Positions 52,235 through 60,812 of a stretch of DNA of 61,145 bases are shown here, piece after piece (positions within the stretch are counted from its first letter, which is position 1; every line of letters begins with the position of its first letter). The position numbers were made by a program, and so were the translations under genes. Origin of the DNA: Nitrosarchaeum sp. (GTDB lineage Archaea > Thermoproteota > Nitrososphaeria > Nitrososphaerales > Nitrosopumilaceae); contig JAIOOR010000010.1 of the NCBI GenBank assembly GCA_021414365.1, positions 1 to 61,145 of the forward strand, in the 5' to 3' direction. A model generated the notes under the pieces. That model saw only the letters and a program-made list of their open reading frames with translations. It was not told where the DNA came from and did not search any database.

Positions 52235-53323
52235 ATGCGAAAATATCTTTACAGAAAAGATTTCGATGAAAATGACGTAGACCCTCTGAATGCTCCTAAA
52301 AGAACAATTTTCTTTCATACAAAAAAAGCAGATTTAGGAGAAATTACAGACCAAGATCAAACAAAAGAGGACCAACAAACATCTGCATATGCAACCATAC
52401 AAGAACCACATTTAGAAAAAGAGGACAAAATAAATGACATTATAACAAAAAAACTATTCCAAGATTCATTTTCTGCCATTGAAGTATTCAATGAGAAAAA
52501 AATGGAAATGATGTATAATCAATTAGAAAATGAAAAAAAATTATCTGAGGAATTAAATGAAAAACTGCATCAGAATTTATCAAAAATTGCAAAAGCAGAA
52601 TCAGAACTTGTAAAAAAGAAAACCGGTTTAGAATTAGAATTACAACAAAAAACTAAAGAATTACTTGCATCTGAACGTCTTTCTGCAATTGGGGAACTCT
52701 CATCACGAATTTCTCATGATTTGAAAAATCCTTTGACCGTAATTAAAGGAACAGTGGGAGTCTTAAAATTAAGAAAAGGTATGCCTATAGATGATTTTGT
52801 AATGAAGAGACTAGAATTAATGGAGGCATCAATATTTAGAATGACTCATCAAATCGATGGCGTATTAGATTATGTACAACATACCCCACTTGATAGAAAA
52901 GAAGAATCACTAAGAAAAATTATTGAGGAATCATTACAATTACAAACAATGCCATCAAACATTACGCTGATACTGCCAAAAAATGACATTGTTTACAACT
53001 GTGATCGTGTTAAAATGGAAGTAGCATTTGCAAATATAATTTTGAATTCAATTCAAGCAATCGGATTAGAAAAAGGACAGATCATAATCAACATTGAAGA
53101 GACACAAATTGCAGTAACTATTACAATTCAGGATTCAGGTAAAGGGGTCTTAAATGAACACATCCAAAAAATCTTTGAACCGCTGTATACTACAAAGCAA
53201 GAAGGTACAGGGTTAGGATTGTCTAGTGTCAAAGGTATCATTGAACAACATGGCGGCATAATCGGTTTTAAAAACAATCCGACTACTGTAACAATTACAT
53301 TTCCAAAAACATCATCAAAATAA
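52235..53323 (+). CDS. Cytosolic histidine kinase with coiled-coil N-terminus
   Basis: A 362-aa soluble kinase. Residues 1-70 are charged and look disordered; about 85-150 is a coiled coil. The H box RISHDLKNPL has H161, and the ATPase has N box ANIILNSIQAI, G1 DSGKGV, F box FEPLYTTK and G2 GTGLGLSS. It resembles the kinases at 14.4 and 15.7 kb in its catalytic part. It is divergent from the tandem receivers and is their most likely phosphate source. Confidence 0.92.
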   Translation: MRKYLYRKDFDENDVDPLNAPKRTIFFHTKKADLGEITDQDQTKEDQQTSAYATIQEPHLEKEDKINDIITKKLFQDSFSAIEVFNEKKMEMMYNQLENEKKLSEELNEKLHQNLSKIAKAESELVKKKTGLELELQQKTKELLASERLSAIGELSSRISHDLKNPLTVIKGTVGVLKLRKGMPIDDFVMKRLELMEASIFRMTHQIDGVLDYVQHTPLDRKEESLRKIIEESLQLQTMPSNITLILPKNDIVYNCDRVKMEVAFANIILNSIQAIGLEKGQIIINIEETQIAVTITIQDSGKGVLNEHIQKIFEPLYTTKQEGTGLGLSSVKGIIEQHGGIIGFKNNPTTVTITFPKTSSK

Positions 53324-53418
53324 TCAAAAAGATTTCTTAAATTTATAGAATTTATCTATTTTACCAAAATCAGGAATCTAGATTTTAAATTTTAAAATAA
53401 TAATTCTGCATAATATTT

Positions 53419-53443
53419 AAAAACAAGGTAACCTCTTGTTTTT
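53419..53443 (+). promoter_or_regulatory. 25-bp palindrome AAAAACAAG-N7-CTTGTTTTT at promoter
   Basis: Perfect 9-base arms around GTAACCT overlap the end of a TATA-like TAATATTTAAAA and end eight bases before the ATG at 53452. It could be a repressor site or a hairpin in the 5' leader. Confidence 0.5.
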
Positions 53444-53451
53444 CGACATTA

Positions 53452-53682
53452 ATGACTGAAAAAAAGAAAAAAGAAGTTCCAAAGGCAAAGGTATCTCCAA
53501 AGGCAAAGGTATCTCCAAAGGCAAAAGGAGTAAAATCTAAGACGAAGAAATCAAAAGAAGTTCAAAGTGATGATATGAGTATCGTCATAGTTGATGACGA
53601 TATTACAATAGATCAAGAAAAAGTCAATGAGGAAAGAAGAGCATATCTTGAGGAATCAAGATCGCAAGATGCATACGACTAA
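53452..53682 (+). CDS. Small Lys/Pro-repeat protein with acidic tail
   Basis: A 76-aa protein whose first half is highly basic with repeats of SPKAKV and whose second half is acidic (IVDDDITIDQEKVNEE). The DNA of the basic part is a tandem repeat of an 18-base unit from 53479 on. The basic part looks like a histone-tail or nucleic-acid-binding segment. I recognise no family. A palindrome overlaps its promoter. Confidence 0.65.
   Translation: MTEKKKKEVPKAKVSPKAKVSPKAKGVKSKTKKSKEVQSDDMSIVIVDDDITIDQEKVNEERRAYLEESRSQDAYD
53479..53526 (+). repeat. 18-bp tandem repeat, about 2.7 copies
   Basis: The unit CCAAAGGCAAAGGTATCT occurs twice in full (53479-53496 and 53497-53514) and once in part. It is in frame and encodes the PKAKVS repeats. 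Confidence 0.85.
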
Positions 53683-53846
53683 AGCAATCTTTGATGATAA
53701 ATAGAATTAACCAAATCACTTTCTTAGGCACAAATTGGTTTTAGAGTTTTTTAATTTTATTTGAAATTAGTAAAAAAGCGATCAAATGTCATAAAATCTT
53801 AAATTTACATTTTTTCGATGTTTGGTAGTTGAAGATTCAAAAAATC

Positions 53847-53987
53847 ATGCAAACTGCTAGCGAAATTGGACTTAGAATTAACAAATTAGATGATTTGGAT
53901 GAGAAAACCCTGCAAGACATTCATCAGGCAATAATTGAATACAAAGAAAACCGAAACGATGTACACATAATTGATTACATGTGGTAA
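53847..53987 (+). CDS. Small hypothetical protein, 46 aa
   Basis: An ATG frame giving MQTASEIGLRINKLDDLDEK and ending VHIIDYMW. It is helical with a clear hydrophobic pattern and looks protein-like. An in-frame TTG six codons upstream is another possible start. It stands alone between the Lys-repeat gene and a 300-base non-coding stretch. No family recognised. Confidence 0.5.
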   Translation: MQTASEIGLRINKLDDLDEKTLQDIHQAIIEYKENRNDVHIIDYMW

Positions 53988-54287
53988 AGAACAATTTCTA
54001 ATTTTTAGTGTGTCATACAAAATTTTTATTAAATTCAAAAACCCCAAACATATGGAAGCTGGATGGTCATAATTTCCAACATTAGCAGGTGATTGTTCTC
54101 TTACTAAGATATCCTATTCCACCGGAGAATAATCAATCTAGCTTCCAAAATTGCAAAAACCAGCAAATGCAGTGAGGCACAGCATTGTGATTAACAAGGG
54201 AACAAAAACTAGAACTATTTGAAAAACAAACCATAGTGCAAAACATCAGAAGAACTTTTCAATGACTAAATATTGATTTCATACAGT
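53988..54287. other. Non-coding stretch with an 8-bp inverted repeat and a leader shared with another gene
   Basis: No frame of note. TGGAAGCT (54053-54060) and AGCTTCCA (54140-54147) form a perfect inverted repeat around about 80 bases, which contain AGCAGGTGATTG and a GGAGAAT. The last 45 bases before the next gene (GAAGAACTTTTCAATGA and on to the start codon) are nearly the same as those before the gene at 57830, so they are a shared promoter and leader. Confidence 0.55.
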
Positions 54288-56855
54288 ATGAAGTATTTTG
54301 TGATTACTCTTTTCTTTGTTGGACTTGTTGGTAGTGCGTCTGCACAATATATGGGTGGTTCTCAAGAATCTGGTCTAATTTGGCCTCCTGTATGTATTGG
54401 CATACATTGTCTATCGTCTGATGAAGTTATAAAAAATGTCTTTAGCAGTGCAATATCAGAACCATTTGATCAAAGTGATTCAGTTATTGTAGGAACAGTA
54501 ATACAAAAAGAAAACAAAGACAAACACATTACATATTCCATTAACGTTGATTTCTATCTCAAAAACAAACAATCGTTTGATTTGATTACTGCAACTCTAA
54601 ATGATGCAACAGAGCCAGCAACTTTTCCCGAGGTGCTTTATTATAATTCCCCCGTCTTCAATGAAGGCGATCTTGTATTTGTTTACCTGAAAAAAACAGA
54701 TGGAGTCTATACCATATTGCCGCAATCATTTGCGCTGGACAAACATGAGCCAAGAGGTCCTCCGCCTGACATATTGCTAACAACTAGCCCAAGAAATGAT
54801 AAATTTGCACAGGGAGATGAGATTACGGTATCTGGTCAGGTAAGAAAAGCAGAGTTGTATTATTCTGCCAAAAAAGGCGAGTCTCTTGATGTCAAACTGA
54901 CAATATTAGATGAACAAAGAAAACCTGTTCAATCTAATCGGATAAACATTGACTCCAACGGGAATTTTCAATATGTCTTACAAACATTAAATCTTCCTCC
55001 AGGACAGTACGATCTTGACATAAACTATGGTCCTGAAACAACCTCTCCAAGAGTCACACTTGAACCCAACCTGAAATACTGGACTCCGCTAAAACAAATC
55101 AAATCAGGAATTCCAGTTGATGAAATTCAATGCACGGAAAACCTAGTTCTAATCCAAAAGTATGATGGTTCTCCTGCATGTGTAAAACCAGATACAAAAG
55201 AAAAGATGATTGAACGTGGATGGATTAAGGATCATTCAAACAAAATAACATTTGAAGACTACATGGTAGATTGCAATAATAAAATGAATCCATACGAAGA
55301 ATATGAGTGCTTTAAGGACGCCCTCTCTAGCTGTAAAATGGCTACGGTGAATCCAGAAATTTACACTATAGAGGGAGATGCTGTGTATACCACACTAGAG
55401 ATAACTCCTGACTGTAAAATTAAGGGAATAGCAGATATGAGCACTGATAGGTTTTGGGGTCATCCTGAAATCATCACAGCTGTTTGCAGCACGATAGATC
55501 GTGATGAGTACATGTGGGTAGTCAAAGACTGTGATGCAGAAAAACTTCCTGAAATACAGTTTAATTTTGAGATGCAGTTGTATCCAAAGATTCTAGAATG
55601 TGAAGAAAATGGAAACACATGGAGTCGTGAAACCCTGTCTTGCATCACCAAACATTCCTCCTCAGGCGAATCAATCTGGAAAAAATACATCACAGTTTCT
55701 GCAAGTAGAATTGACAAATCAAATCTAGAGGATATCTTAGACATAATAAAATTAGAAAATTCGCCACAAAACGATTTATTAGATCTACTTGTTGGTGCAG
55801 ATGGCTGTAAAAATGAAACAGAGATATGCAAAATATCTGGAGGTATATCACTTGACAGAACCTATTCTTTTCTTTCTTCGAGTCTACGCGTATCAGATAA
55901 TGACATGTATTCTGTCACTCTGACTCCGACTCAAGCAGACAATATTTTCTCAGTATTGGATTGGACCAGAAATGAAAATTCATTTTATGTAGTAATCCAG
56001 TGGGACGAAAAATATTACTTGTTGGAGTTATCGACATTTGATAATTCAAAAACCCCTGATGTCAAAATGAACATTATTGGAACATCATATGAGCCAGTTT
56101 CATTAAAACGCGGTGAGATTCTAAACTATACCATTCAGATTAACACGTGGGCTACATATGGTGACTCTGCCAAAATAGATCTCAGCGCAATTCAAGATAC
56201 AAAAGATTCTGGAATTACAGTATGGGTTGAGCCCAAGATTGTATTTATTCCAGAGAGAAGCAATGCAACTACAACCCTATTCATACAAGCTCAGGATGAT
56301 GCAAAAGATGGAATCTACGACATTAGAGTAATAGGGTACGCAAATGAAAAACTAGCCAATCTCTATTGCAGAAATACCACATGTCCTACGATAAAAATTG
56401 GAGACTCTGATTGGGCTATTCGTACATTTGGATCCGGCACCAATATGGGAATAGGTGGAGGTCAACATCCTGAAAACACTTGGATGGAACTAGAGTTAAA
56501 CAAGAATGAATTCTTTGAGGGCGATATGGTAGAAATCAGAGCATACATGATTAACAACAGCACTGAAAAGATTACGGTTGTTCCAGACAACCTATTGATC
56601 AAGGTGATAAAAGCGCAACCTGTTGGATACTATGAAAATCTTTACGGTATTGATGCAAGATACGAGTCAGACAAGCCAATTGTATTAGAGCCTGGCTCAA
56701 AGACACTTTTGGCGAGACCTTTTTACTGGAACCAAAACACATTTCAGAATTTGGATGACGAGCAAAGAGTTGAACCGCGAGAGCACAAGATGATAGCGAC
56801 ATTTGTAGCAGGCAGTAATGCATGGAGTGATGACATATGGTTTGGAATTAAATAG
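54288..56855 (+). CDS. Large secreted multidomain protein, 855 aa
   Basis: An exported protein with a signal peptide (KYFVITLFFVGLVGSASA). An N-terminal domain begins CIGIHCL and contains SDSVIVGTV, similar in outline to NTR/TIMP-like folds. Then comes an Ig-like domain (ITVSGQVRK through YDLDINYG), a short CTENLVLI...CVKPDT...ERGW motif module typical of thaumarchaeal exported proteins, and more beta domains to the end. There is no C-terminal anchor. The ATG at 54288 is chosen over the TTG at 54273 because it matches the start of the gene with the same leader at 57830. Confidence 0.8.
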   Translation: MKYFVITLFFVGLVGSASAQYMGGSQESGLIWPPVCIGIHCLSSDEVIKNVFSSAISEPFDQSDSVIVGTVIQKENKDKHITYSINVDFYLKNKQSFDLITATLNDATEPATFPEVLYYNSPVFNEGDLVFVYLKKTDGVYTILPQSFALDKHEPRGPPPDILLTTSPRNDKFAQGDEITVSGQVRKAELYYSAKKGESLDVKLTILDEQRKPVQSNRINIDSNGNFQYVLQTLNLPPGQYDLDINYGPETTSPRVTLEPNLKYWTPLKQIKSGIPVDEIQCTENLVLIQKYDGSPACVKPDTKEKMIERGWIKDHSNKITFEDYMVDCNNKMNPYEEYECFKDALSSCKMATVNPEIYTIEGDAVYTTLEITPDCKIKGIADMSTDRFWGHPEIITAVCSTIDRDEYMWVVKDCDAEKLPEIQFNFEMQLYPKILECEENGNTWSRETLSCITKHSSSGESIWKKYITVSASRIDKSNLEDILDIIKLENSPQNDLLDLLVGADGCKNETEICKISGGISLDRTYSFLSSSLRVSDNDMYSVTLTPTQADNIFSVLDWTRNENSFYVVIQWDEKYYLLELSTFDNSKTPDVKMNIIGTSYEPVSLKRGEILNYTIQINTWATYGDSAKIDLSAIQDTKDSGITVWVEPKIVFIPERSNATTTLFIQAQDDAKDGIYDIRVIGYANEKLANLYCRNTTCPTIKIGDSDWAIRTFGSGTNMGIGGGQHPENTWMELELNKNEFFEGDMVEIRAYMINNSTEKITVVPDNLLIKVIKAQPVGYYENLYGIDARYESDKPIVLEPGSKTLLARPFYWNQNTFQNLDDEQRVEPREHKMIATFVAGSNAWSDDIWFGIK

Positions 56856-56858
56856 AGA

Positions 56859-57059
56859 ATGAAAACTAGACTTTTTGTTTTTTGCATTGTTACAGTGACG
56901 CTGTCTTTTGCAACTTTGTTTTTTGTAACAAATGATTCTGATGGTTATTCATATATTCCAATTGATTGTAAAATAAAATATATGTTTGGATATTTCTCAG
57001 ATTCTCCTGAATCTCTGGTAGGTTGTTTTATGGCAAGTCATCCAGCACAATTTCAGTAA
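56859..57059 (+). CDS. Small exported protein of the MKTRL group
   Basis: A 66-aa protein with a signal peptide starting MKTRLFVFCIVTVTL and two Cys in the mature part (DCKIKY, VGCFMAS). It starts three bases after the large secreted gene, so it is co-transcribed. Its first codons match those of the gene at 57830 and the remnant at 59466. Confidence 0.6.
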   Translation: MKTRLFVFCIVTVTLSFATLFFVTNDSDGYSYIPIDCKIKYMFGYFSDSPESLVGCFMASHPAQFQ

Positions 57060-57154
57060 TCTGTAAATGTTGGTTTTACTCCCACGTGATGTTTTATTTT
57101 TGTTTTAGTAATTATTTATTCAATCCTTAAATCCCATTACTCGTGGAAAATATC

Positions 57155-57613
57155 ATGACATCAAGTAATGGTATAGTGATGAATCTTGATAATCAATATC
57201 TAATTGAAACTAATGAACAGGTTCTCCTAAGACACAAGAAAAGAACCGGTGAATCTGTATACATTGGGGTTATTCAAAAAAATATGGATGAAGTGCTTCC
57301 AATGATAAATGATGTTAGTAATTCTGAAAATAAAGAACAAGATCTGATTGAAAAAGCTGCTCGTATTCTAGGGGTCATTATTTTGAAACAACCATTCATG
57401 GATGGTAACAGAAGAACTGGAATTATTGCAGCAGGCAAATTTTTGCGTGATAATGGATATGATTTAGATATTGATCCTGAAGGGGAGAATTTGGAATTAA
57501 GATCAATGTTGAGAAGGATCAAGGATCGAATGTCAACCCTGAACCCAGAAGTCATTGGACAGTTGTCTTTTTATATTTCAAAAAGAATGAAAGAACATGA
57601 GTCCAGAAGATAA
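57155..57613 (+). CDS. Fic/Doc-like protein lacking the catalytic His
   Basis: A protein of about 152 residues with the Fic fold core: KAARILGVIILKQPFMDGNRRTG, where the motif Q-P-F-M-D-G-N-R-R-T-G stands in place of H-P-F-x-x-G-N-G-R or Doc's HxFxxxNKRT. The catalytic His is replaced by Gln, so AMP or phosphate transfer is doubtful. The anion-binding Asn and Arg remain. A GTG four codons upstream is possible, but a TATA-like CTTAAATC fits a leaderless start at ATG 57155. Confidence 0.8.
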   Translation: MTSSNGIVMNLDNQYLIETNEQVLLRHKKRTGESVYIGVIQKNMDEVLPMINDVSNSENKEQDLIEKAARILGVIILKQPFMDGNRRTGIIAAGKFLRDNGYDLDIDPEGENLELRSMLRRIKDRMSTLNPEVIGQLSFYISKRMKEHESRR

Positions 57614-57680
57614 GAAAATTAACGATGAACTCCTGGAGAAATACTCTAAACTTTTAGATGATCTCGCTCATGACGACTAG
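57597..57680 (+). CDS. Possible 27-aa peptide overlapping the Fic-like gene
   Basis: An ATG frame overlaps the last 17 bases of the Fic-like gene and gives a highly charged helix MSPEDKKINDELLEKYSKLL plus an acidic end. Its size and overlap recall a tiny antitoxin or inhibitory peptide, but the Fic inhibition motif (S/T)xxxE(G/N) is not present. It may be chance. Confidence 0.3.
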   Translation: MSPEDKKINDELLEKYSKLLDDLAHDD

Positions 57681-57829
57681 TTTCCAGACTATTTTCATGT
57701 GTTTCAAGTCTAAACAGTTTGACCTGTTCTATGTTTTGTATCTAGTCTCCAATTATATTTTCTTCAAGTAAGACATCCATAAAAGATTCGAAGAACTTTT
57801 CAATGATTAATAGTTGAGTTTCATATAGT

Positions 57830-58303
57830 ATGAAAACTAGGCTATTGATAATACTTGGACTTGCAACAGCTGTTGTGACTTCAGCATTTATCCTAAATGA
57901 AATGTTTGATCCTGTTTTTTCTGAAAATCCAAGTTTACTTGGTACATGTAATTTGATTCACGGTGAAAATAACACATTTTATGTATCTGAAGACTGTAAA
58001 ATGGAGGCATTCAAACCAATAAGACCATCTGCAACATTTTGGAGTATGGAGTTGAACCAAAAGATACACGAAGCAGCCAAAATAAGAAATGCGTGCATTC
58101 CAGTGAGTGGATTTGATGTAGATGACATTAAAGGAGTTTTAACAATCTATCTTACAAAAGAAAACGAGTTAAAGTACAAAGAAGACATAGACAAGATCAT
58201 TGAAATACCATATGTGATCAAAACAACAGATCGACTCCCATCTGGCACATTCAATCCTCTAAGAGATGCGGGGTGTTTTATAGAAACTATTCTTGATGAT
58301 TAG
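57830..58303 (+). CDS. Exported protein of the MKTRL group, 157 aa
   Basis: A signal peptide (MKTRLLIILGLATAVVTSAF) and four Cys in the mature part (GTCNLI, EDCKME, NACIPV, AGCFIE) that could form two disulfides. I recognise no family. The leader before the ATG is nearly the same as that before the large secreted gene at 54288. A small membrane-protein gene follows after three bases. Confidence 0.65.
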   Translation: MKTRLLIILGLATAVVTSAFILNEMFDPVFSENPSLLGTCNLIHGENNTFYVSEDCKMEAFKPIRPSATFWSMELNQKIHEAAKIRNACIPVSGFDVDDIKGVLTIYLTKENELKYKEDIDKIIEIPYVIKTTDRLPSGTFNPLRDAGCFIETILDD

Positions 58304-58306
58304 AAA

Positions 58307-58507
58307 ATGAAAATTGAGATTGAAGTTGCAATAATCACTGGAATTATTCTTGCAGTAATAGTGGGAGTGTTTTACCTGGTCGTATTTCTACCATTGGATT
58401 TTTACTTTGAATGTATACAACATGGAATGATTCCCTCTGGAACTCGTTCAGAGTATGCATGTCACCAACTTCAAGATTATTTGATGTTCATACCACGTGT
58501 AAACTAA
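58307..58507 (+). CDS. Small membrane protein, 66 aa
   Basis: One long hydrophobic helix (AIITGIILAVIVGVFYLVVFL) and an outside end with two Cys (FECIQHG and YACHQLQ). Three bases after the preceding gene, so co-transcribed with it. Function unknown. Confidence 0.6.
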   Translation: MKIEIEVAIITGIILAVIVGVFYLVVFLPLDFYFECIQHGMIPSGTRSEYACHQLQDYLMFIPRVN

Positions 58508-58745
58508 TACGATACAGACAAAATACAATGAGTCAAATCTTGTAGTTTTCTGATTCGGTCTATGTCTAGAATGAAAATATTCTATTTTTGTGACATTTCT
58601 AAGCCTCCGTCTATATTCCCCGCGTCATATGCAGGAGTATAGACAGGTACTGTCCATTTGACCTTTTTCCATCTAAAAATATAGACAGAATTGATGAATT
58701 TGTAAGAACACTTTATGAACATCATATGACTCGTTTAATGTTATT

Positions 58746-59402
58746 ATGAAGTATTTTGTAATTTTGTTTGGCTGTCTGATTTTGATTGGATTTACAGGAA
58801 TTACATTCGCTGATCCATTTGATCTTACTATTTTATCACCAATACAACAATACAAAAATCATCAGGATCCAAGGTTTGTTTTCTGTGATCAGCATTTAAT
58901 TTCCATAGTAAAAATTGATGGGAAATACGGATGTGTAACTAAAGATACTAGTTTTAAACTAATAGAGAGAGGATGGGCAAAATGTGAAAATCAAATAGGA
59001 ATATGGATTAGCTCATGTGAAATCAAAGGCGAACAGTCACTCAAATTTTTAACTCAGATACAAGTCACTGAAGACGACAAGACATACGTTGTACCATTTC
59101 AAATCTCAAATGGAATTCTCAAAGACATTTTATTTGATAAATCTAGCAATTCATTAAAAATTTCAATGAATGCAACTGATGATGGCAGATTGAAAATTTC
59201 AATTCCTAGGGAATTGTTGGATGCAAAACAAAGTTATTGTCCAATTGATCCAAAAAGACCAGATAATCTTTTTTTTGTTTTACGTGATGGTGAAGAAATT
59301 GAATCTCAAGAAATTCAAAGTACAGATACCACACGTACATTGGATGTAAGATTTTTGAAAACAACCACAAAAATTGAAGTTATTGCTGTATGTTGGGCCT
59401 GA
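58746..59402 (+). CDS. Exported protein with the C...CVKxDT...ERGW module
   Basis: A 218-aa exported protein with a signal peptide (MKYFVILFGCLILIGFTGITFA). Its first mature segment FCDQHLISIVKIDGKYGCV followed by KLIERGWAKC matches the module in the large protein at 54.3 kb. The rest is a beta-rich domain ending CWA. The start resembles that of the gene at 54288 (MKYFVI). Four or more Cys suggest disulfides. Role unknown. Confidence 0.65.
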   Translation: MKYFVILFGCLILIGFTGITFADPFDLTILSPIQQYKNHQDPRFVFCDQHLISIVKIDGKYGCVTKDTSFKLIERGWAKCENQIGIWISSCEIKGEQSLKFLTQIQVTEDDKTYVVPFQISNGILKDILFDKSSNSLKISMNATDDGRLKISIPRELLDAKQSYCPIDPKRPDNLFFVLRDGEEIESQEIQSTDTTRTLDVRFLKTTTKIEVIAVCWA

Positions 59403-59465
59403 GAAAATAGGTACAGAATAATTCTACTAAAATTGAAACATTGTTGTTTAATATTTGGAGAGAAA

Positions 59466-59525
59466 ATGAAAACTAGGCTTTTGATAAAATATATTGATGA
59501 GGAAAATTTCTGTTTTAGAAAATAG
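59466..59525 (+). pseudogene. Remnant of an MKTRL-type gene start, 19 codons
   Basis: ATGAAAACTAGGCTTTTGAT matches the start of the gene at 57830 with one change over 22 bases, but a stop follows after 19 codons. The sequence after the first seven codons is not like a signal peptide. It looks like a decayed or truncated duplicate. Confidence 0.5.
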
Positions 59526-59562
59526 TTATTTAAAAATATAAAATAAAAACCGAGAAGAAGAG

Positions 59563-59901
59563 TTACCCTCTTCCCATTGCGGCGTATTTTCCACTTTTGC
59601 CTCTCACAAAGAATGCTGCAGCAATGCCACCAAATATTCCAGCAGAAATAATCGATGAGCCTACCATTCCGTCTAAGGATAGTAGCGGAGTTCCTGAGCC
59701 TAATCCTTTGTTTTCAGCAGCTAATGTTTGTCTTGCTTGAGCCAGCTTGAGTGCTTCCTCAAGAGTGTATGCGCCTGTTTGGCCTTGTGGTCCAACGTTT
59801 CCCAAGTATGGTTCCAATTCAGCATACACCATACTCATTCCAGGTGCTAACAAAATTGCAGTCATTATTCCTGCAACTATTGCGGATGTTTTTTTGTTCA
59901 T
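59563..59901 (-). CDS. Exported protein with GSGTP motif and C-terminal membrane helix
   Basis: A 112-aa protein with a signal peptide (TSAIVAGIMTAILLAPGMSMVYA), a helical mature part (TLEEALKLAQARQTL), then GLGSGTPLL, and a C-terminal helix IISAGIFGGIAAAFFV with a basic end. The GSGTP motif before the helix is shared with the divergent HTH protein next to it. It may be a membrane-tethered sensor or substrate for processing. No known family. Confidence 0.65.
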   Translation of the reverse strand: MNKKTSAIVAGIMTAILLAPGMSMVYAELEPYLGNVGPQGQTGAYTLEEALKLAQARQTLAAENKGLGSGTPLLSLDGMVGSSIISAGIFGGIAAAFFVRGKSGKYAAMGRG

Positions 59902-59992
59902 GGTACAATATACGTCAATTTTGATTATAACGTTTGATGAAATTATTATTTTACTAATCCTTACATACTAGATTGCCGTATATTACATATCT

Positions 59993-60742
59993 ATGATTGA
60001 TAAAAATTCTATTACAGAGAACGCTGTAAATATTTTTTCTTTGGATGATGTAAAGATGAAAGTGTTGGCAAAAGTTATTTCAAATAAATCAAGCATTGAA
60101 ATTCTGAATTTGTTATTTGACAATCAGATGACTGCAAACGAGATTGCAAAGAAAACAAACATGTCACTGCAGCTTGTAAAATATTATTTGGACATGATGC
60201 TACAAATTGAACTAATACAGATCTCAAAGACTGAAAAAAACTCAAAGGCACGAGACATGAACTATTACAAGACATCAAAGCTTGCCATCATAATCACGCC
60301 ATCAAAAATTACAGAGAAAACCAAGCAGAGTAAATCTCTTGTGCGCTGTTTTAGTTCCATTTCGAGGTTTTTTGGAATGAGTGTAATTTCTACAATTGCC
60401 GCAATGTCATTAATTACAATATCTGCTGAAAGCCGATTACTAGAGCCAATCATTAGCTGGTATTCAAAATTCAATCTACCTATAGCAATTTCAGGAACCG
60501 GCATTGTCAACTCAGTAGATGAATCACTATATCTCTCAAAAACAAAGGTAGAATCCGTGATTTCAAACCCAGGAGCAGGTTCTGGAACGCCTTACCTTGA
60601 TCCATATACCGGAATATCAAGTTTGAGTGGAACTGACATTACCCTTATGGTATTGATTCTTGCAGGAATTGGTGGAATACTGTCATTTATTGTATTCAAT
60701 AAACTGATTCACACATTGCAAAAGAATCCATCAACGTGTTGA
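59993..60742 (+). CDS. Membrane-bound HTH regulator with GSGTP motif
   Basis: A 249-aa protein. The N-terminal 90 residues form an ArsR-like winged helix (SNKSSIEILNLLFDN, then ANEIAKKTNMSLQLVKYYLDMM). A first membrane segment is near residues 127-142. An outside loop of about 65 residues ends in GAGSGTPYL, followed by a second helix LMVLILAGIGGILSFIV. So DNA binding is tied to an outside sensor. The gene is divergent from the exported GSGTP protein, which may be its signal or target. Confidence 0.75.
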   Translation: MIDKNSITENAVNIFSLDDVKMKVLAKVISNKSSIEILNLLFDNQMTANEIAKKTNMSLQLVKYYLDMMLQIELIQISKTEKNSKARDMNYYKTSKLAIIITPSKITEKTKQSKSLVRCFSSISRFFGMSVISTIAAMSLITISAESRLLEPIISWYSKFNLPIAISGTGIVNSVDESLYLSKTKVESVISNPGAGSGTPYLDPYTGISSLSGTDITLMVLILAGIGGILSFIVFNKLIHTLQKNPSTC

Positions 60743-60812
60743 TCATTCCAACAAATAAAATCAAAAAGATTCGAATCATTTATGAGGTTTATAAAATTCC
60801 ATTAAAATAATC

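Noticed and set aside
53988-54272. The inverted repeat at 54053/54147 as a mobile-element end pair.
   Set aside because: Only 8 bp long, no enclosed gene and no target-site duplication visible.
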